Below, piece by piece: positions 24,471 to 31,733 of a stretch of 32,070 bases of DNA. Numbering within the stretch: position 1 is the first letter of the stretch; every line of letters starts with the position of its first letter. Origin of the DNA: Prevotella sp. P5-92 (GTDB lineage: Bacteria; Bacteroidota; Bacteroidia; Bacteroidales; Bacteroidaceae). Both the position numbers and the translations under genes were made by a program. The DNA lies in contig NZ_NPJG01000012.1 of assembly GCF_002251245.1 (NCBI RefSeq), positions 1 to 32,070 on the forward strand. Reading direction: 5' to 3'. Below the pieces are notes generated by a model, which had not been told where the DNA came from, ran no database searches, and saw only the letters and a list, made by a program, of their open reading frames with translations.

Positions 24471-25292
24471 ATGGAAAAAAGAGAATGGAAAAAAATAAAG
24501 GATTTTGAGGAAATCCTGTTTGAGGAATATAACGGTATAGCAAAGATTACTATCAACCGTCCTCGGTATCGCAATGCGTTTACGCCCAAAACAACGCTCG
24601 AATTGAGCCAGGCTTTTGCCTACTGTCGCGAGGCTCAACGCATCAGTGTGGTGCTGCTCACGGGCGCTGGCGACAAGGCGTTCTGCGCTGGTGGAGACAT
24701 GCACGTGAAAGGACGAGGAGGATATGTTGACGACGATGGAGTGCCACGTCTCAGTGTGCTTGACGTGCAGATGCAGATTCGTCGTCTGCCTAAACCCGTC
24801 ATCGCCATGGTCAACGGATATGCCATCGGCGGCGGTCATGTGCTTCATCTGGTTTGCGACCTCACGATAGCCTCTGAGAATGCCGTCTTCGGACAGACCG
24901 GTCCGAAGGTGGGCTCGTTTGACGCTGGCTTTGGCGCCAGCTATCTGGCACGTATCGTAGGACAGAAGAAGGCGCGCGAGATATGGTTTATGTGTCGTCA
25001 GTATTCTGCTGCCGAGGCTGAGCGTATGGGTATGGTAAACAAAGTGGTGCCGCTCGAAAGGCTTGAAGACGAGTGTGTGGAATGGGCTGAGACAATGATG
25101 GAGCGTTCGCCGCTGGCTTTGCGCATGATAAAGGCAGGCTTAAACGCCGAACTCGACGGACAGGCTGGCATCCAGCAGTTGGCCGGCGACTGCACCATGC
25201 TCTACTATTTCCTCGACGAAGCCCAAGAAGGCGGTCATGCTTTTCTCGAAAAGCGTAAACCCGACTTCAGCAAGTATCCGAAGATGCCGTAA
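24471..25292 (+). CDS. menB: 1,4-dihydroxy-2-naphthoyl-CoA synthase
   Basis: 273 residues, crotonase superfamily. It cyclises o-succinylbenzoyl-CoA to DHNA-CoA. Oxyanion-hole stretches AFCAGGDM (70-77) and [16 protein letters not shown] (115-130) are present; [20 protein letters not shown] (141-160) is the MenB-specific signature; [16 protein letters not shown] is the typical C-terminus. The ATG at 24471 is 38 bases after menD. It is the last gene of the rightward men arm and is followed by an inverted repeat (25315-25375). Confidence 0.96.
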   Translation: MEKREWKKIKDFEEILFEEYNGIAKITINRPRYRNAFTPKTTLELSQAFAYCREAQRISVVLLTGAGDKAFCAGGDMHVKGRGGYVDDDGVPRLSVLDVQMQIRRLPKPVIAMVNGYAIGGGHVLHLVCDLTIASENAVFGQTGPKVGSFDAGFGASYLARIVGQKKAREIWFMCRQYSAAEAERMGMVNKVVPLERLEDECVEWAETMMERSPLALRMIKAGLNAELDGQAGIQQLAGDCTMLYYFLDEAQEGGHAFLEKRKPDFSKYPKMP

Positions 25293-25314
25293 TGTAATAA
25301 ATCGAAGAATAGAA

Positions 25315-25375
25315 AATGAAGAATGAAGAATAGGCTAAGCATAATCTGCGTTTATCTTATTCTTCATTCTTCATT
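25315..25375. terminator. Inverted repeat after menB, likely shared terminator
   Basis: AATGAAGAATGAAGAATA (25315-25332) and its exact reverse complement (25358-25375) flank a 25-base loop. The arms are A/T-rich and built of repeated GAAGAAT, and no GC-rich core or clean T-run follows, so it may be a repeat element rather than a strong terminator. It separates converging menB and the zinc-ribbon gene. Confidence 0.5.
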
Positions 25376-25420
25376 ATGGAAATATACATTATTGAAGAGA
25401 ACTCTTCATTTTAAAAGAAT

Positions 25421-26239
25421 TTATTCTTCGTCTTTCTTTCTGCGTATAGAGCGCTTGCGTGTCTTCTTCTTCTCGTCGGCTGAAACATTTGATTTTACGC
25501 CAGCCAGTTCCGGATCGATGAGGATACGTCCGCAGTATTCGCAAACGATGATTTTCTTGTGCATCTTGATGTCGAGCTGGCGCTGTGGCGGAATCTTGTT
25601 GAAGCAACCGCCGCAAGCGTCGCGCTGTACATAGACGATGCCAAGGCCGTTACGTGCGCTCTTGCGGATGCGCTTGAACGAGGTGAGCAGACGTGGTTCG
25701 ATCTTCGATTCGAGTTCCTTTGCCTTCACCTTCAGATGGTCTTCCTCGGCGCGTGTCTCCTCGATGATGTCGTCGAGTTCGTTACGCTTCATTTCGAGTT
25801 CCTGTATGTGGTCGTCGAGGTTCAGCTCTGCCTTCTCGCGTTCGGCAATCTTGTCCTTAATCTTCTGCTGTGCCTCGCGTATCTTCTTGTTGCAGAGCTC
25901 TATCTCGAGCTGCTGGAATTCAATCTCCTTGCTGAGAGTGTCGTACTCGCGGTTGTTTCTCACATCGTCGAGCTGCAGCTTGTATCTCTGCACGCTTGTC
26001 TGAGCCTCGATGATGTCGCCCTTGCGGTCGTTGATAGCTTTCTCAAACTCATCAATCTCGTTGTTGATCTTGTCGATGCGAATTTTCAGACCTTCGATTT
26101 CGTCTTCGAGGTCCTGCACTTCAAGGGGCAGTTCGCCTCGCAGGGCTTTTTTCTCGTCGATGGCCGACAATGAAGTCTGAAGCTGGAAAAGTGTCTTCAG
26201 CTTCTCTTCTACTGACAGTTCTTGTTCTTTTTTTGCCAT
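25421..26239 (-). CDS. Coiled-coil protein with C4 zinc ribbon
   Basis: 272 residues. Residues about 40-185 form a long charged coiled coil with the family motif VRNNREYDTLSKEI (93-106). The C-terminal zinc ribbon uses C209, C212, C233 and C236 (ACGGC and CEYCG), matching the zf-RING_7/C4-type zinc ribbon family (PF02591). A basic tail (KKKTRKRSIRRKK) may bind nucleic acid. No enzymatic motif. It lies 51 bases downstream of nif3; the pairing of these two families recurs in bacteria, suggesting a shared but unproven role. Start at 26239 gives MAKKEQELSVEEKL. The molecular function is not established as far as I know. Confidence 0.88.
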   Translation of the reverse strand: MAKKEQELSVEEKLKTLFQLQTSLSAIDEKKALRGELPLEVQDLEDEIEGLKIRIDKINNEIDEFEKAINDRKGDIIEAQTSVQRYKLQLDDVRNNREYDTLSKEIEFQQLEIELCNKKIREAQQKIKDKIAEREKAELNLDDHIQELEMKRNELDDIIEETRAEEDHLKVKAKELESKIEPRLLTSFKRIRKSARNGLGIVYVQRDACGGCFNKIPPQRQLDIKMHKKIIVCEYCGRILIDPELAGVKSNVSADEKKKTRKRSIRRKKDEE

Positions 26240-26290
26240 AATATTTTATTTGGTGTTTTTTATACTTCTGTTCTTTTTATTATGCAGGCG

Positions 26291-27082
26291 TCAAAGAGTG
26301 GGGTGGGTGATGGGATTGGTCTTGGTGTGTGCCATCACAACGTTCAGCCCCTGGCACTCACTGGTGATGATGTCGTGGAATATCTCGGTGGTGAACTGCT
26401 CGCTCTCGTAGTGTCCCACAACGCAGATCTGCAACTTCTGTTCGTAGCCGAAATACTGGTGATAGTGCATCTCGCCCGTGAGGAAAGCGTCGGCACCAGC
26501 CTTGACGGCGTCAGGCAGCATAAAGTCGCCAGCTCCGCCACACAGCGCCACGCGGCTTATCTGTCTCGACAGCAGTTGGTTGCACTGTATCCCTGGGGCG
26601 TCAAATACATGGCTTATGTGGTTGATAAACGCCATGGCGTCCATGGACTCTTTCAGCTGTCCTATCACGCCGCTGCCGCATAGCGTTCCGCCAACGGTCT
26701 TGGGTGCGAGCAACTCCACGTCTTGCAGTCCTATCTTCTCTGCAATCTTGTAGTTGACTCCGCCGACGGCATTGTCCATGTTGGTGTGCATGGCCACGAT
26801 GGCGATGTCGTGTTTCACGGCTTTAATCACAACCCGTTGCACGGGGTCGTCGCCCGTGATGCGCCTCAGCGGACGGAAGATGAGCGGATGGTGGGCAACG
26901 ACGATGTTGCAGCCTTTGGCAATAGCCTCGTCCACCACGCCTTCAGTGACGTCAAGACACAATAAAGCCCCTGATGCTTCCGCCGCTGTCAACCCGATTT
27001 GCAGGCCGGCATTGTCCCAGTCTTCCTGCAACGGCAGTGGCGCGAATCGTTCAAGGGCGTCGATAACTTCCTTTATTTTCAC
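26291..27082 (-). CDS. Nif3-like dinuclear metal centre protein
   Basis: 263 residues, Nif3/YbgI (DUF34) family, often loosely annotated as 'GTP cyclohydrolase 1 type 2'. Metal ligands are seen in VVAHHPLIF (62-70), MHTNMDNA (98-105) and the C-terminal GHYESEQF. The length corresponds to the short YbgI-like form without the ~100-residue middle domain present in long bacterial Nif3. It forms hexameric rings with two metals per subunit in known structures; the biological substrate is unknown. Start at 27082 gives MKIKEVIDALERFAPL. It has a -7 box ~100 bases upstream and is followed by the zinc-ribbon gene, so the two form an operon. Confidence 0.93.
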   Translation of the reverse strand: MKIKEVIDALERFAPLPLQEDWDNAGLQIGLTAAEASGALLCLDVTEGVVDEAIAKGCNIVVAHHPLIFRPLRRITGDDPVQRVVIKAVKHDIAIVAMHTNMDNAVGGVNYKIAEKIGLQDVELLAPKTVGGTLCGSGVIGQLKESMDAMAFINHISHVFDAPGIQCNQLLSRQISRVALCGGAGDFMLPDAVKAGADAFLTGEMHYHQYFGYEQKLQICVVGHYESEQFTTEIFHDIITSECQGLNVVMAHTKTNPITHPTL

Positions 27083-27161
27083 GCTTTCTTACGTTATGTG
27101 GCGGCAAACATCGTTGACACTGCCACCGTGATTTTTATAAATCTCTTTTGCTGTTGATGTG

Positions 27162-27193
27162 AGACCTTACAGGTCTTACAAGGTGCAAAGATA
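27162..27193 (-). promoter_or_regulatory. Promoter box and adjacent palindrome upstream of nif3
   Basis: Read leftward, TATCTTTG (27186-27193) is an exact -7 box. Just downstream in the leader is the short palindrome AGACCT-TAC-AGGTCT (27162-27176), a possible operator. No clear -33 element. The rest of the 27083-27364 gap shows nothing recognisable. Confidence 0.5.
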
Positions 27194-27364
27194 GCGTATT
27201 TTTGCCGAATTGTGGCATAAATGATGTTATATTTGTGTATTTTTAACAAAAGTCATCGTTTTTTTGTTTAAAGAAAAAGCACTAACTCTGCTGCCAAATT
27301 CCTTCCTAAATGTTGTTTTCTTATCATTGCTGAAATATCTTGTCCAGGAGATGACTGCGGCGGT

Positions 27365-29356
27365 CTATCCTCTGAAAGTGCGTCCCACCTTCACGGCGAT
27401 GGTGTCGCGCAGTTTCTGTGCATCGATGAGTTCCTTCATCAGCTCCTTCACCTTTGTCATGTCAGAGGCTTTGATGGCCTCGGCTATTTGCAGGCGCAGG
27501 GCGGTGATGAGGCGGCTCTTAATGTCGATGCGGAAATCAACTATGAGATGGTTTGTCTTCTGCAACAGCATCCTTTCGTCTATCTTCATTTCGAGGCTCT
27601 TGCTGAGATGGTAATGCCCCATGGCCATCTGGCTCGCTATGCGGCTCACGGCAAGGTCGGGATGGGAGGTGAAGTACTGGTCGGCACGGAAGTCCTCATC
27701 GGCACTTTTTGCAGCGGCCTCGTGCAGTATGCTGTCGTAGAGGGGCAACGAGAAGTGGAGGTCGTCTTGCGCAAAGTCGTAGTCTATATATTGGGCCACG
27801 GTGAGATTGATGAGGTTGCCGTCTTCTGTCTCCACGTCGCGCAAGATGATGGCGTTGCCGTGCTGAATGATAAGCTCTATGAGCATCTGTTCCACCTTGG
27901 CGGTCTGTTCGTCGATGGAGTGCAGTCCTATGGCTTCTGTTGAGGCTGACGGCTGTTGGTTTGCTGTCGCATGGGCGGCAGTTTGTTGTGCGGCTTCAGC
28001 CTCGCGTCTCATGAGACGCTCAGTCTCCTTTTGCTGGTTTTCTATGTCGCCGCTGATAAACTGGTTGGCGGTGTTGATGAGCGTCTGCTCGTTCATCTGG
28101 AATCTCTGTGCGCACTCGCGCAGGTAGGTGTCGCGCTTTATCTGGTCTGGGATCACCGACACGCTTCTCACGATGTTGCTGATGGCCTCCGACCGTTTTA
28201 TCGGGTCGTTGACACCGTCGAGCAGTAGTCGCGTCTTGAAGATGATAAAGTCAGTCTGGTGTTCTTCTACATATTTCCGGAACTCCTCTTCGCTATGCTT
28301 TCGCGAGAAGCTGTCGGGGTCGTCGCCGTCGGGCAGTAGCAGCACCTTCACGTTCATTCCCTCCTGAAGCAGCATGTCGGTGCCTCGCATGGCGGCTTTT
28401 ATGCCCGCCTCGTCGCCGTCGTAGAGCAGTGTGATGTTCTGTGTGAAGCGTCTCAGCTGGCGCACCTGGTGTATGCTCAGCGCAGTGCCAGAGTTTGCCA
28501 CCACGTTCTCTATGCCGTTTTGATGCATCGAGATCACGTCGGTATATCCCTCCACGAGATATACGTGGTCGTCTTTGGCTATGGCGCGTTTTGCCTGGAA
28601 GAGTCCGTAGAGTTCGCGTTCCTTGTGGTATATCTCCGATTCGGGCGAGTTGACGTATTTCTGCTGTACACCCTTTGTGCGCGAGTCGAGCACTCGTCCG
28701 CCGAAGGCGTTCACCTTGCCGCTGATGCTAAACCATGGGAAGATGATGCGTCCCGAGTATCGGTCGATAAGTTCGCCTGTCTGTTCCCTGAGGTAGCATA
28801 GCCCGGTCTTCACGAGATATTCCTCTTTGTATCCCTTCTCCAGTGCTGCCTTCGAGAGCGACGTGCGTTGCTGCAGGGCAAAGCCGAGCTGGAACTTCTT
28901 TATGATGTCGTCACGGAAGCCGCGGCTACGGAAATACTGCAGTCCCAGGGCGCGCCCGTCGGGATGGTTCCATAGTGTATGCTGGAAATGGTCGCGCGCC
29001 CATTCGTTTATCAGGAACATGCTCTCGCGGTCGTTGGCTGCCTGCTGTTCCTCGGCGGTAAGTTCGCGCTCAGCTATCTGTATGTTATATTTCTTCGCAA
29101 GCCATCTTAGGGCGTCGGGATAGGTCATCTGCTCGTGTTCCATAAGGAAGTTTACGGCGTTACCTCCCTTTCCGCATGCAAAGCAGTGGCATATTCCTTT
29201 TGCCGGCGAGACGATGAACGACGGAGTCTTGTCGTCGTGAAACGGGCACAATCCCTTATAGTTCACGCCCGTTTTCTTGAGTGTGACAAATTCCGACACA
29301 ACATCCACGATGTTTGTCGCGTCCATTATTTTGTCTATGGTAACTCTGTCGATCAT
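27365..29356 (-). CDS. dnaG: DNA primase
   Basis: 663 residues. DnaG synthesises RNA primers at the replication fork. The N-terminal CHC2 zinc finger has C37, H40, C58 and C61 (GLCPFHDDKTPSF and CHCFACGKGG). The catalytic core includes YSGRIIFPWFSISGKVNAFG and the TOPRIM acidic residues in LVEGYTDVISMHQNG and LLYDGDEAGIKAA, with DPDSF following. After about residue 430 a Gln/Ala-rich linker leads to a divergent helicase-interaction domain (from ~490), normal for this phylum. Start at 29356 gives MIDRVTIDKIMDATNIVDVV. It is not in the classic rpsU-dnaG-rpoD order here; it has its own promoter. Confidence 0.96.
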   Translation of the reverse strand: MIDRVTIDKIMDATNIVDVVSEFVTLKKTGVNYKGLCPFHDDKTPSFIVSPAKGICHCFACGKGGNAVNFLMEHEQMTYPDALRWLAKKYNIQIAERELTAEEQQAANDRESMFLINEWARDHFQHTLWNHPDGRALGLQYFRSRGFRDDIIKKFQLGFALQQRTSLSKAALEKGYKEEYLVKTGLCYLREQTGELIDRYSGRIIFPWFSISGKVNAFGGRVLDSRTKGVQQKYVNSPESEIYHKERELYGLFQAKRAIAKDDHVYLVEGYTDVISMHQNGIENVVANSGTALSIHQVRQLRRFTQNITLLYDGDEAGIKAAMRGTDMLLQEGMNVKVLLLPDGDDPDSFSRKHSEEEFRKYVEEHQTDFIIFKTRLLLDGVNDPIKRSEAISNIVRSVSVIPDQIKRDTYLRECAQRFQMNEQTLINTANQFISGDIENQQKETERLMRREAEAAQQTAAHATANQQPSASTEAIGLHSIDEQTAKVEQMLIELIIQHGNAIILRDVETEDGNLINLTVAQYIDYDFAQDDLHFSLPLYDSILHEAAAKSADEDFRADQYFTSHPDLAVSRIASQMAMGHYHLSKSLEMKIDERMLLQKTNHLIVDFRIDIKSRLITALRLQIAEAIKASDMTKVKELMKELIDAQKLRDTIAVKVGRTFRG

Positions 29357-29390
29357 GCTTCTTTCAGTCTGTCCTTTTTCTTTTTTCGTG

Positions 29391-29421
29391 CAAAGGTAAT
29401 CGAAAAAGGTGTTCCCTCAAA
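29391..29421 (-). promoter_or_regulatory. Promoter of dnaG
   Basis: Read leftward: TTTG (29421-29418), 19 bases, then TACCTTTG (29398-29391), 35 bases before the dnaG ATG. A good consensus promoter. Confidence 0.7.
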
Positions 29422-29440
29422 GGAAACACCCTGTTTTTTT
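29409..29440. terminator. Hairpin overlapping the dnaG promoter
   Basis: GGTGTTCCC and GGAAACACC pair with one mismatch around a TCAAA loop. T-runs lie on both sides (rightward TTTTTTT, leftward TTTTT), so it can work in both directions. It could stop transcripts entering dnaG from upstream; the leftward -33 box of dnaG lies inside it. Confidence 0.6.
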
Positions 29441-29867
29441 AGATTTATTTGTATTCAAGACGAATGTCCAAGCCGAGAAAACTCCCAAGAGCAAGCGAAA
29501 AGCCTGAACTAAGATTTTCAAAAAAAAGTTTAAAAACATCTGTCACTGTCACCTTGTTTTTTAACCATCTGTATATCTGTGTTTTATCTCTTTTATAAGG
29601 TGACAGACGTTCTGAAAAACGACCTGAGACCGCATCGTCATAGGGCTTGTTGTATGACAATGATAGCTACTTTCTTGCCATTTTTCCATCATTTCTGCCG
29701 CCTTTTCGTCATGTTGCTTGTATAAAGACCAAAAAACTATAGAAAATAAAGGGTAAATCGAGCACATCATGATGGACCTCAAGAAGTGCTTCCTTAAAGG
29801 GAGATGAATGGCAGGCGAAGGAGTGAGACATTGACGGTTATTGCGGAAAAAGAAAGGCTTTTGGAAC

Positions 29868-29955
29868 AGTCGTACCATAGTTAGTGATACGACCGTACCA
29901 TGGCTATGGAACACTCGTGACACTAACTATGGAACGACCGTGACACACGAGTGTC
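29868..29955. repeat. Cluster of nested short direct and inverted repeats
   Basis: CCATAGTTAGTG (29875-29886) faces its near-complement CACTAACTATGG (29921-29932). Between and around are GGAACAGTCGTACC, GGAACACTCGTGAC and GGAACGACCGTGAC-type direct repeats, and CACTCGTG faces CACGAGTG. The result is a compact, foldable cluster. Confidence 0.6.
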
Positions 29956-30018
29956 CAGTTGTCATCTGTAGTTAAACTATTTATGTTGACTACTTATCGT
30001 CTTATTCATAAAACAGGT

Positions 30019-30790
30019 GGTTCTTCTGCAATTTAGTTGAAGAGCACACGTCTCAGCGTAAGTTACTGCCATAACGAGGAATGCCATAGGAAGACTTTTG
30101 CAGAGCAGCCCGGCGGTGAGGTGTTCCGTTATCGCAGGCGTACTTGTAGGTGCGAGAGGCTTGTGGCCCGTCAGGGCATATCCGTGTCCTCGGGATCTGC
30201 CAGCAGGCTGCTTGCTCGCATGGGCATAAATGTCAGTTCCTCTACTGTCCTGCGTGACTTGCATAGAATGCGGCCCTCGACCTACACGGAAGTCAGGAAA
30301 ATAGGCGTTGATGACTGGGCATGGCGCAAGGGTGTGACCTATGGGAGTATTGTTATCGACTACGAGAACGGCTGGCCCATTGACTTGCTTGTAGGCAGGG
30401 AAACGGAGAGTTTCCGCCAGTGGTTGGAGGGACATGAGAAAGTATCCGTTGTCAGCCGTGACAGATCAACGGACTACAGTTCTGCCGTCGCATCCACGGG
30501 GCGGTCGATAAACGAGGTGGCAGACAAGTTCCATCTTGTAAAGTCAGATGGATGAAAAAACACTGGAAAACAAGGATATCTTCGCTTAAGACCTTTATCA
30601 TCGGATTGAGACATGATTATCAGGCTGTTAGAAATACTATCAAGTTAAACATCACCAATGGAATCACAGAAGGTTTTGTCAACAAGCTAAAGGTCGTCAA
30701 GAGAGTCATGTATGGCAGAGCGGGTATCAATCTGTTGAAGAATAAACTCATACTTGAACATGTGCTCTTCAACTAAATTGCAGAAGAACC
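30019..30790. mobile_element. Internally deleted ISL3-family insertion sequence
   Basis: 772 bases bounded by perfect 30-base terminal inverted repeats, beginning GGTTCTTCTGCAATTTAGTT and continuing GAAGAGCACA, at 30019-30048 and (reversed) 30761-30790. The flanking 8 bases (AAACAGGT left, TCCGTAAT right) do not match, so no target duplication survives. Intact ISL3 elements are about 1.3-1.5 kb, so roughly half of the interior is lost. With both ends intact it could still be moved by a related transposase in trans. Confidence 0.85.
30052..30776 (+). pseudogene. ISL3 transposase remnant, N-truncated and frameshifted
   Basis: Two frames give pieces of an ISL3 transposase. The first begins without a start codon at YCHNEECHRKTFAE, keeps the helix-turn-helix region and the catalytic D in IGVDDWAWRKGVTYGSIVID, then DLLVGRETESFRQWLEGHE and the second D in VSRDRSTDYSSAV, ending FHLVKSDG at 30555. 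The second (30552-30776) holds the third acidic residue in NGITEGFVNKLKVVKRVMYG. The N-terminal zinc ribbon and the segment between FHLV and the C-terminal part are missing; total ~240 residues against about 400-430 normally. All three DDE residues survive, but no functional protein is expected. Confidence 0.85.
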
Positions 30791-30805
30791 TCCGTAATCA
30801 GTAAA

Positions 30806-30833
30806 AGGGAGCGGCGCCAAGGCGTCGCTCCCT
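30806..30833. terminator. GC-rich hairpin terminator
   Basis: AGGGAGCGGCGCC (30806-30818) pairs with GGCGTCGCTCCCT (30821-30833), one G-T, two-base loop. Read leftward it is followed by TTTT, so it best fits as the terminator of the HU-smalltalk transcript. It lies 15 bases outside the ISL3 end. Confidence 0.8.
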
Positions 30834-30859
30834 CTTAGTTTCCGTTCAACCAGTTGTCG

Positions 30860-30982
30860 TCACACGTACTGATTCACTCCCATACAACTCGTCACTCCGA
30901 GAGTTGTAGCAATAGCAGACAGCGCTGCCACAATAAGCTGCAATACCAGCTTCCAAGTGCTTGATTTAGATGTAGAACTCAT
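30860..30982 (-). CDS. Smalltalk-type small peptide
   Basis: 40 residues, leftward: MSSTSKSSTWKLVLQLIVAA, then LSAIATTLGVTSC and MGVNQYV. The pattern W-K-x3-Q-x4-L-(S/T)-AIATTLGVTSCM is that of the 'smalltalk' family of tiny Bacteroidota proteins, typically ~30 residues and encoded next to HU-like DNA-binding proteins, exactly as here. Residues about 10-31 are hydrophobic and end at a lipobox-like TSC (C33), so it may be membrane-inserted or a lipopeptide; this is inference. Six extra residues follow the usual TSCM end. Function unknown. It is followed by a terminator (30806-30833) and preceded by the palindromic element. Confidence 0.85.
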   Translation of the reverse strand: MSSTSKSSTWKLVLQLIVAALSAIATTLGVTSCMGVNQYV

Positions 30983-31014
30983 GATGATTAATGATAATTG
31001 ATTATCGCCAACAC

Positions 31015-31124
31015 CTGCCGATGTAGGGTCTTACCTCGTGTAAGACCGCCCGCCGCAAATGCCCACGGGTAAATACATATCCAGGGGTTGCGGTCTTACA
31101 CGAGGTAAGACCCTACAACGGCAG
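31015..31124. repeat. Palindromic repeat element, copy 2
   Basis: Arms 31023-31049 and 31090-31116 are identical to the 27-base arms of the element at 764-868 and exact reverse complements of each other. With one mismatch they extend to 35 bases (31015-31049, 31090-31124). The 40-base loop is similar but diverged (CCGCCGCAAATGCCCACGGG). Arms conserved while the loop drifts points to selection for the hairpin. It lies between the HU-like gene and the smalltalk gene. Confidence 0.87.
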
Positions 31125-31211
31125 ACCGATGCCCCGATTTGTCGCGGTTTTGCGGCGTGACGCTCTCCGGTTTTGTTAGGGCAAGGGCGCTTGCGCACCC
31201 CTGCCCTCAGC

Positions 31212-31733
31212 TTAGATCAAGCTGCCGCCGCCGTCCTCATTGCCGCCGCTTCCGCCGCCGCTCTCGCTGCCGCTTCCGCTCTCGTCAGGACTCTCCGTAC
31301 CCGGATCGCTTGAGTTCACACGCTTCACCTCCTTGCCGTTGCGGTCGTAGCAGGTGATGGTGACCTGCGATGCCTTGAGGGCCGCCTTCACATCCACCGA
31401 CGGGGTGAACACAATCTTTCGGGAGGTGATGAGCGAACTTGCCACCATGTTCACGTCGAGCACCGACTGGGCGTTGACGCCGAAGCGCATCGTGCCGAGA
31501 CCCGGGACGGGCACCGAGTGTCCCTCAGTGGCCCACGCCACTATCACATCGCCACATGCCGCCCATGCCGCCTGGATGGCACCCTTCGAGATGCCGCTGC
31601 GCATTGCAGCCTCTTCAATCACCTTGCTCTCCGCCAGCGCGGAGTAAAGCTCCGCTGAGAGGATGTAAGCATACTTGCCCGCGTTGGGACCTACCTTGAG
31701 CATTCGCTCTGTTGCCTTAAGTCTAATTGCCAT
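31212..31733 (-). CDS. HU-like DNA-binding protein (Bacteroidota type)
   Basis: 173 residues. The first ~135 match the HU-related histone-like family of Bacteroidota (TIGR01201-like): KATERMLKVGPNAGKYAYIL, the helical ISKGAIQAAWAACGDVIVAW (48-67), then the beta-arm region PVPGLGTMRFGVNAQSV and IVFTPSVDVKAAL. Residues about 141-173 are a Gly/Ser/Glu low-complexity tail (ESGSGSESGGGSGG) not present in classical HU (~90 residues). It probably bends or coats DNA, role unassigned. Start at 31733 gives MAIRLKATERML. A consensus promoter lies at 31863-31893. The smalltalk peptide gene follows; in related genomes I recall an N-acetylmuramoyl-alanine amidase next, which is missing here. Confidence 0.9.
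   Translation of the reverse strand: MAIRLKATERMLKVGPNAGKYAYILSAELYSALAESKVIEEAAMRSGISKGAIQAAWAACGDVIVAWATEGHSVPVPGLGTMRFGVNAQSVLDVNMVASSLITSRKIVFTPSVDVKAALKASQVTITCYDRNGKEVKRVNSSDPGTESPDESGSGSESGGGSGGNEDGGGSLI

Larger units (their letters stand above)
29357..30018. other. Gene-poor stretch between dnaG and the ISL3 element
   Basis: About 660 bases. It contains the dnaG promoter, a hairpin (29409-29440), an inverted repeat CTGTCACCTT/AAGGTGACAG (around 29545-29605) and a cluster of short repeats at 29868-29955. Two overlapping leftward frames are open: 71 codons at 29445-29660 (ends GLDIRLEYK) and 120 codons at 29561-29923. Neither resembles a protein I recognise and the second runs through the repeat cluster, so I do not call them genes. 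The shorter one lies directly upstream of the hairpin and is the better candidate. Confidence 0.5.

Noticed and set aside
29561..29923. 120-codon leftward frame upstream of dnaG
   Set aside because: It passes through the repeat cluster, overlaps another frame, and resembles no known protein; evidence is too weak to call a gene.
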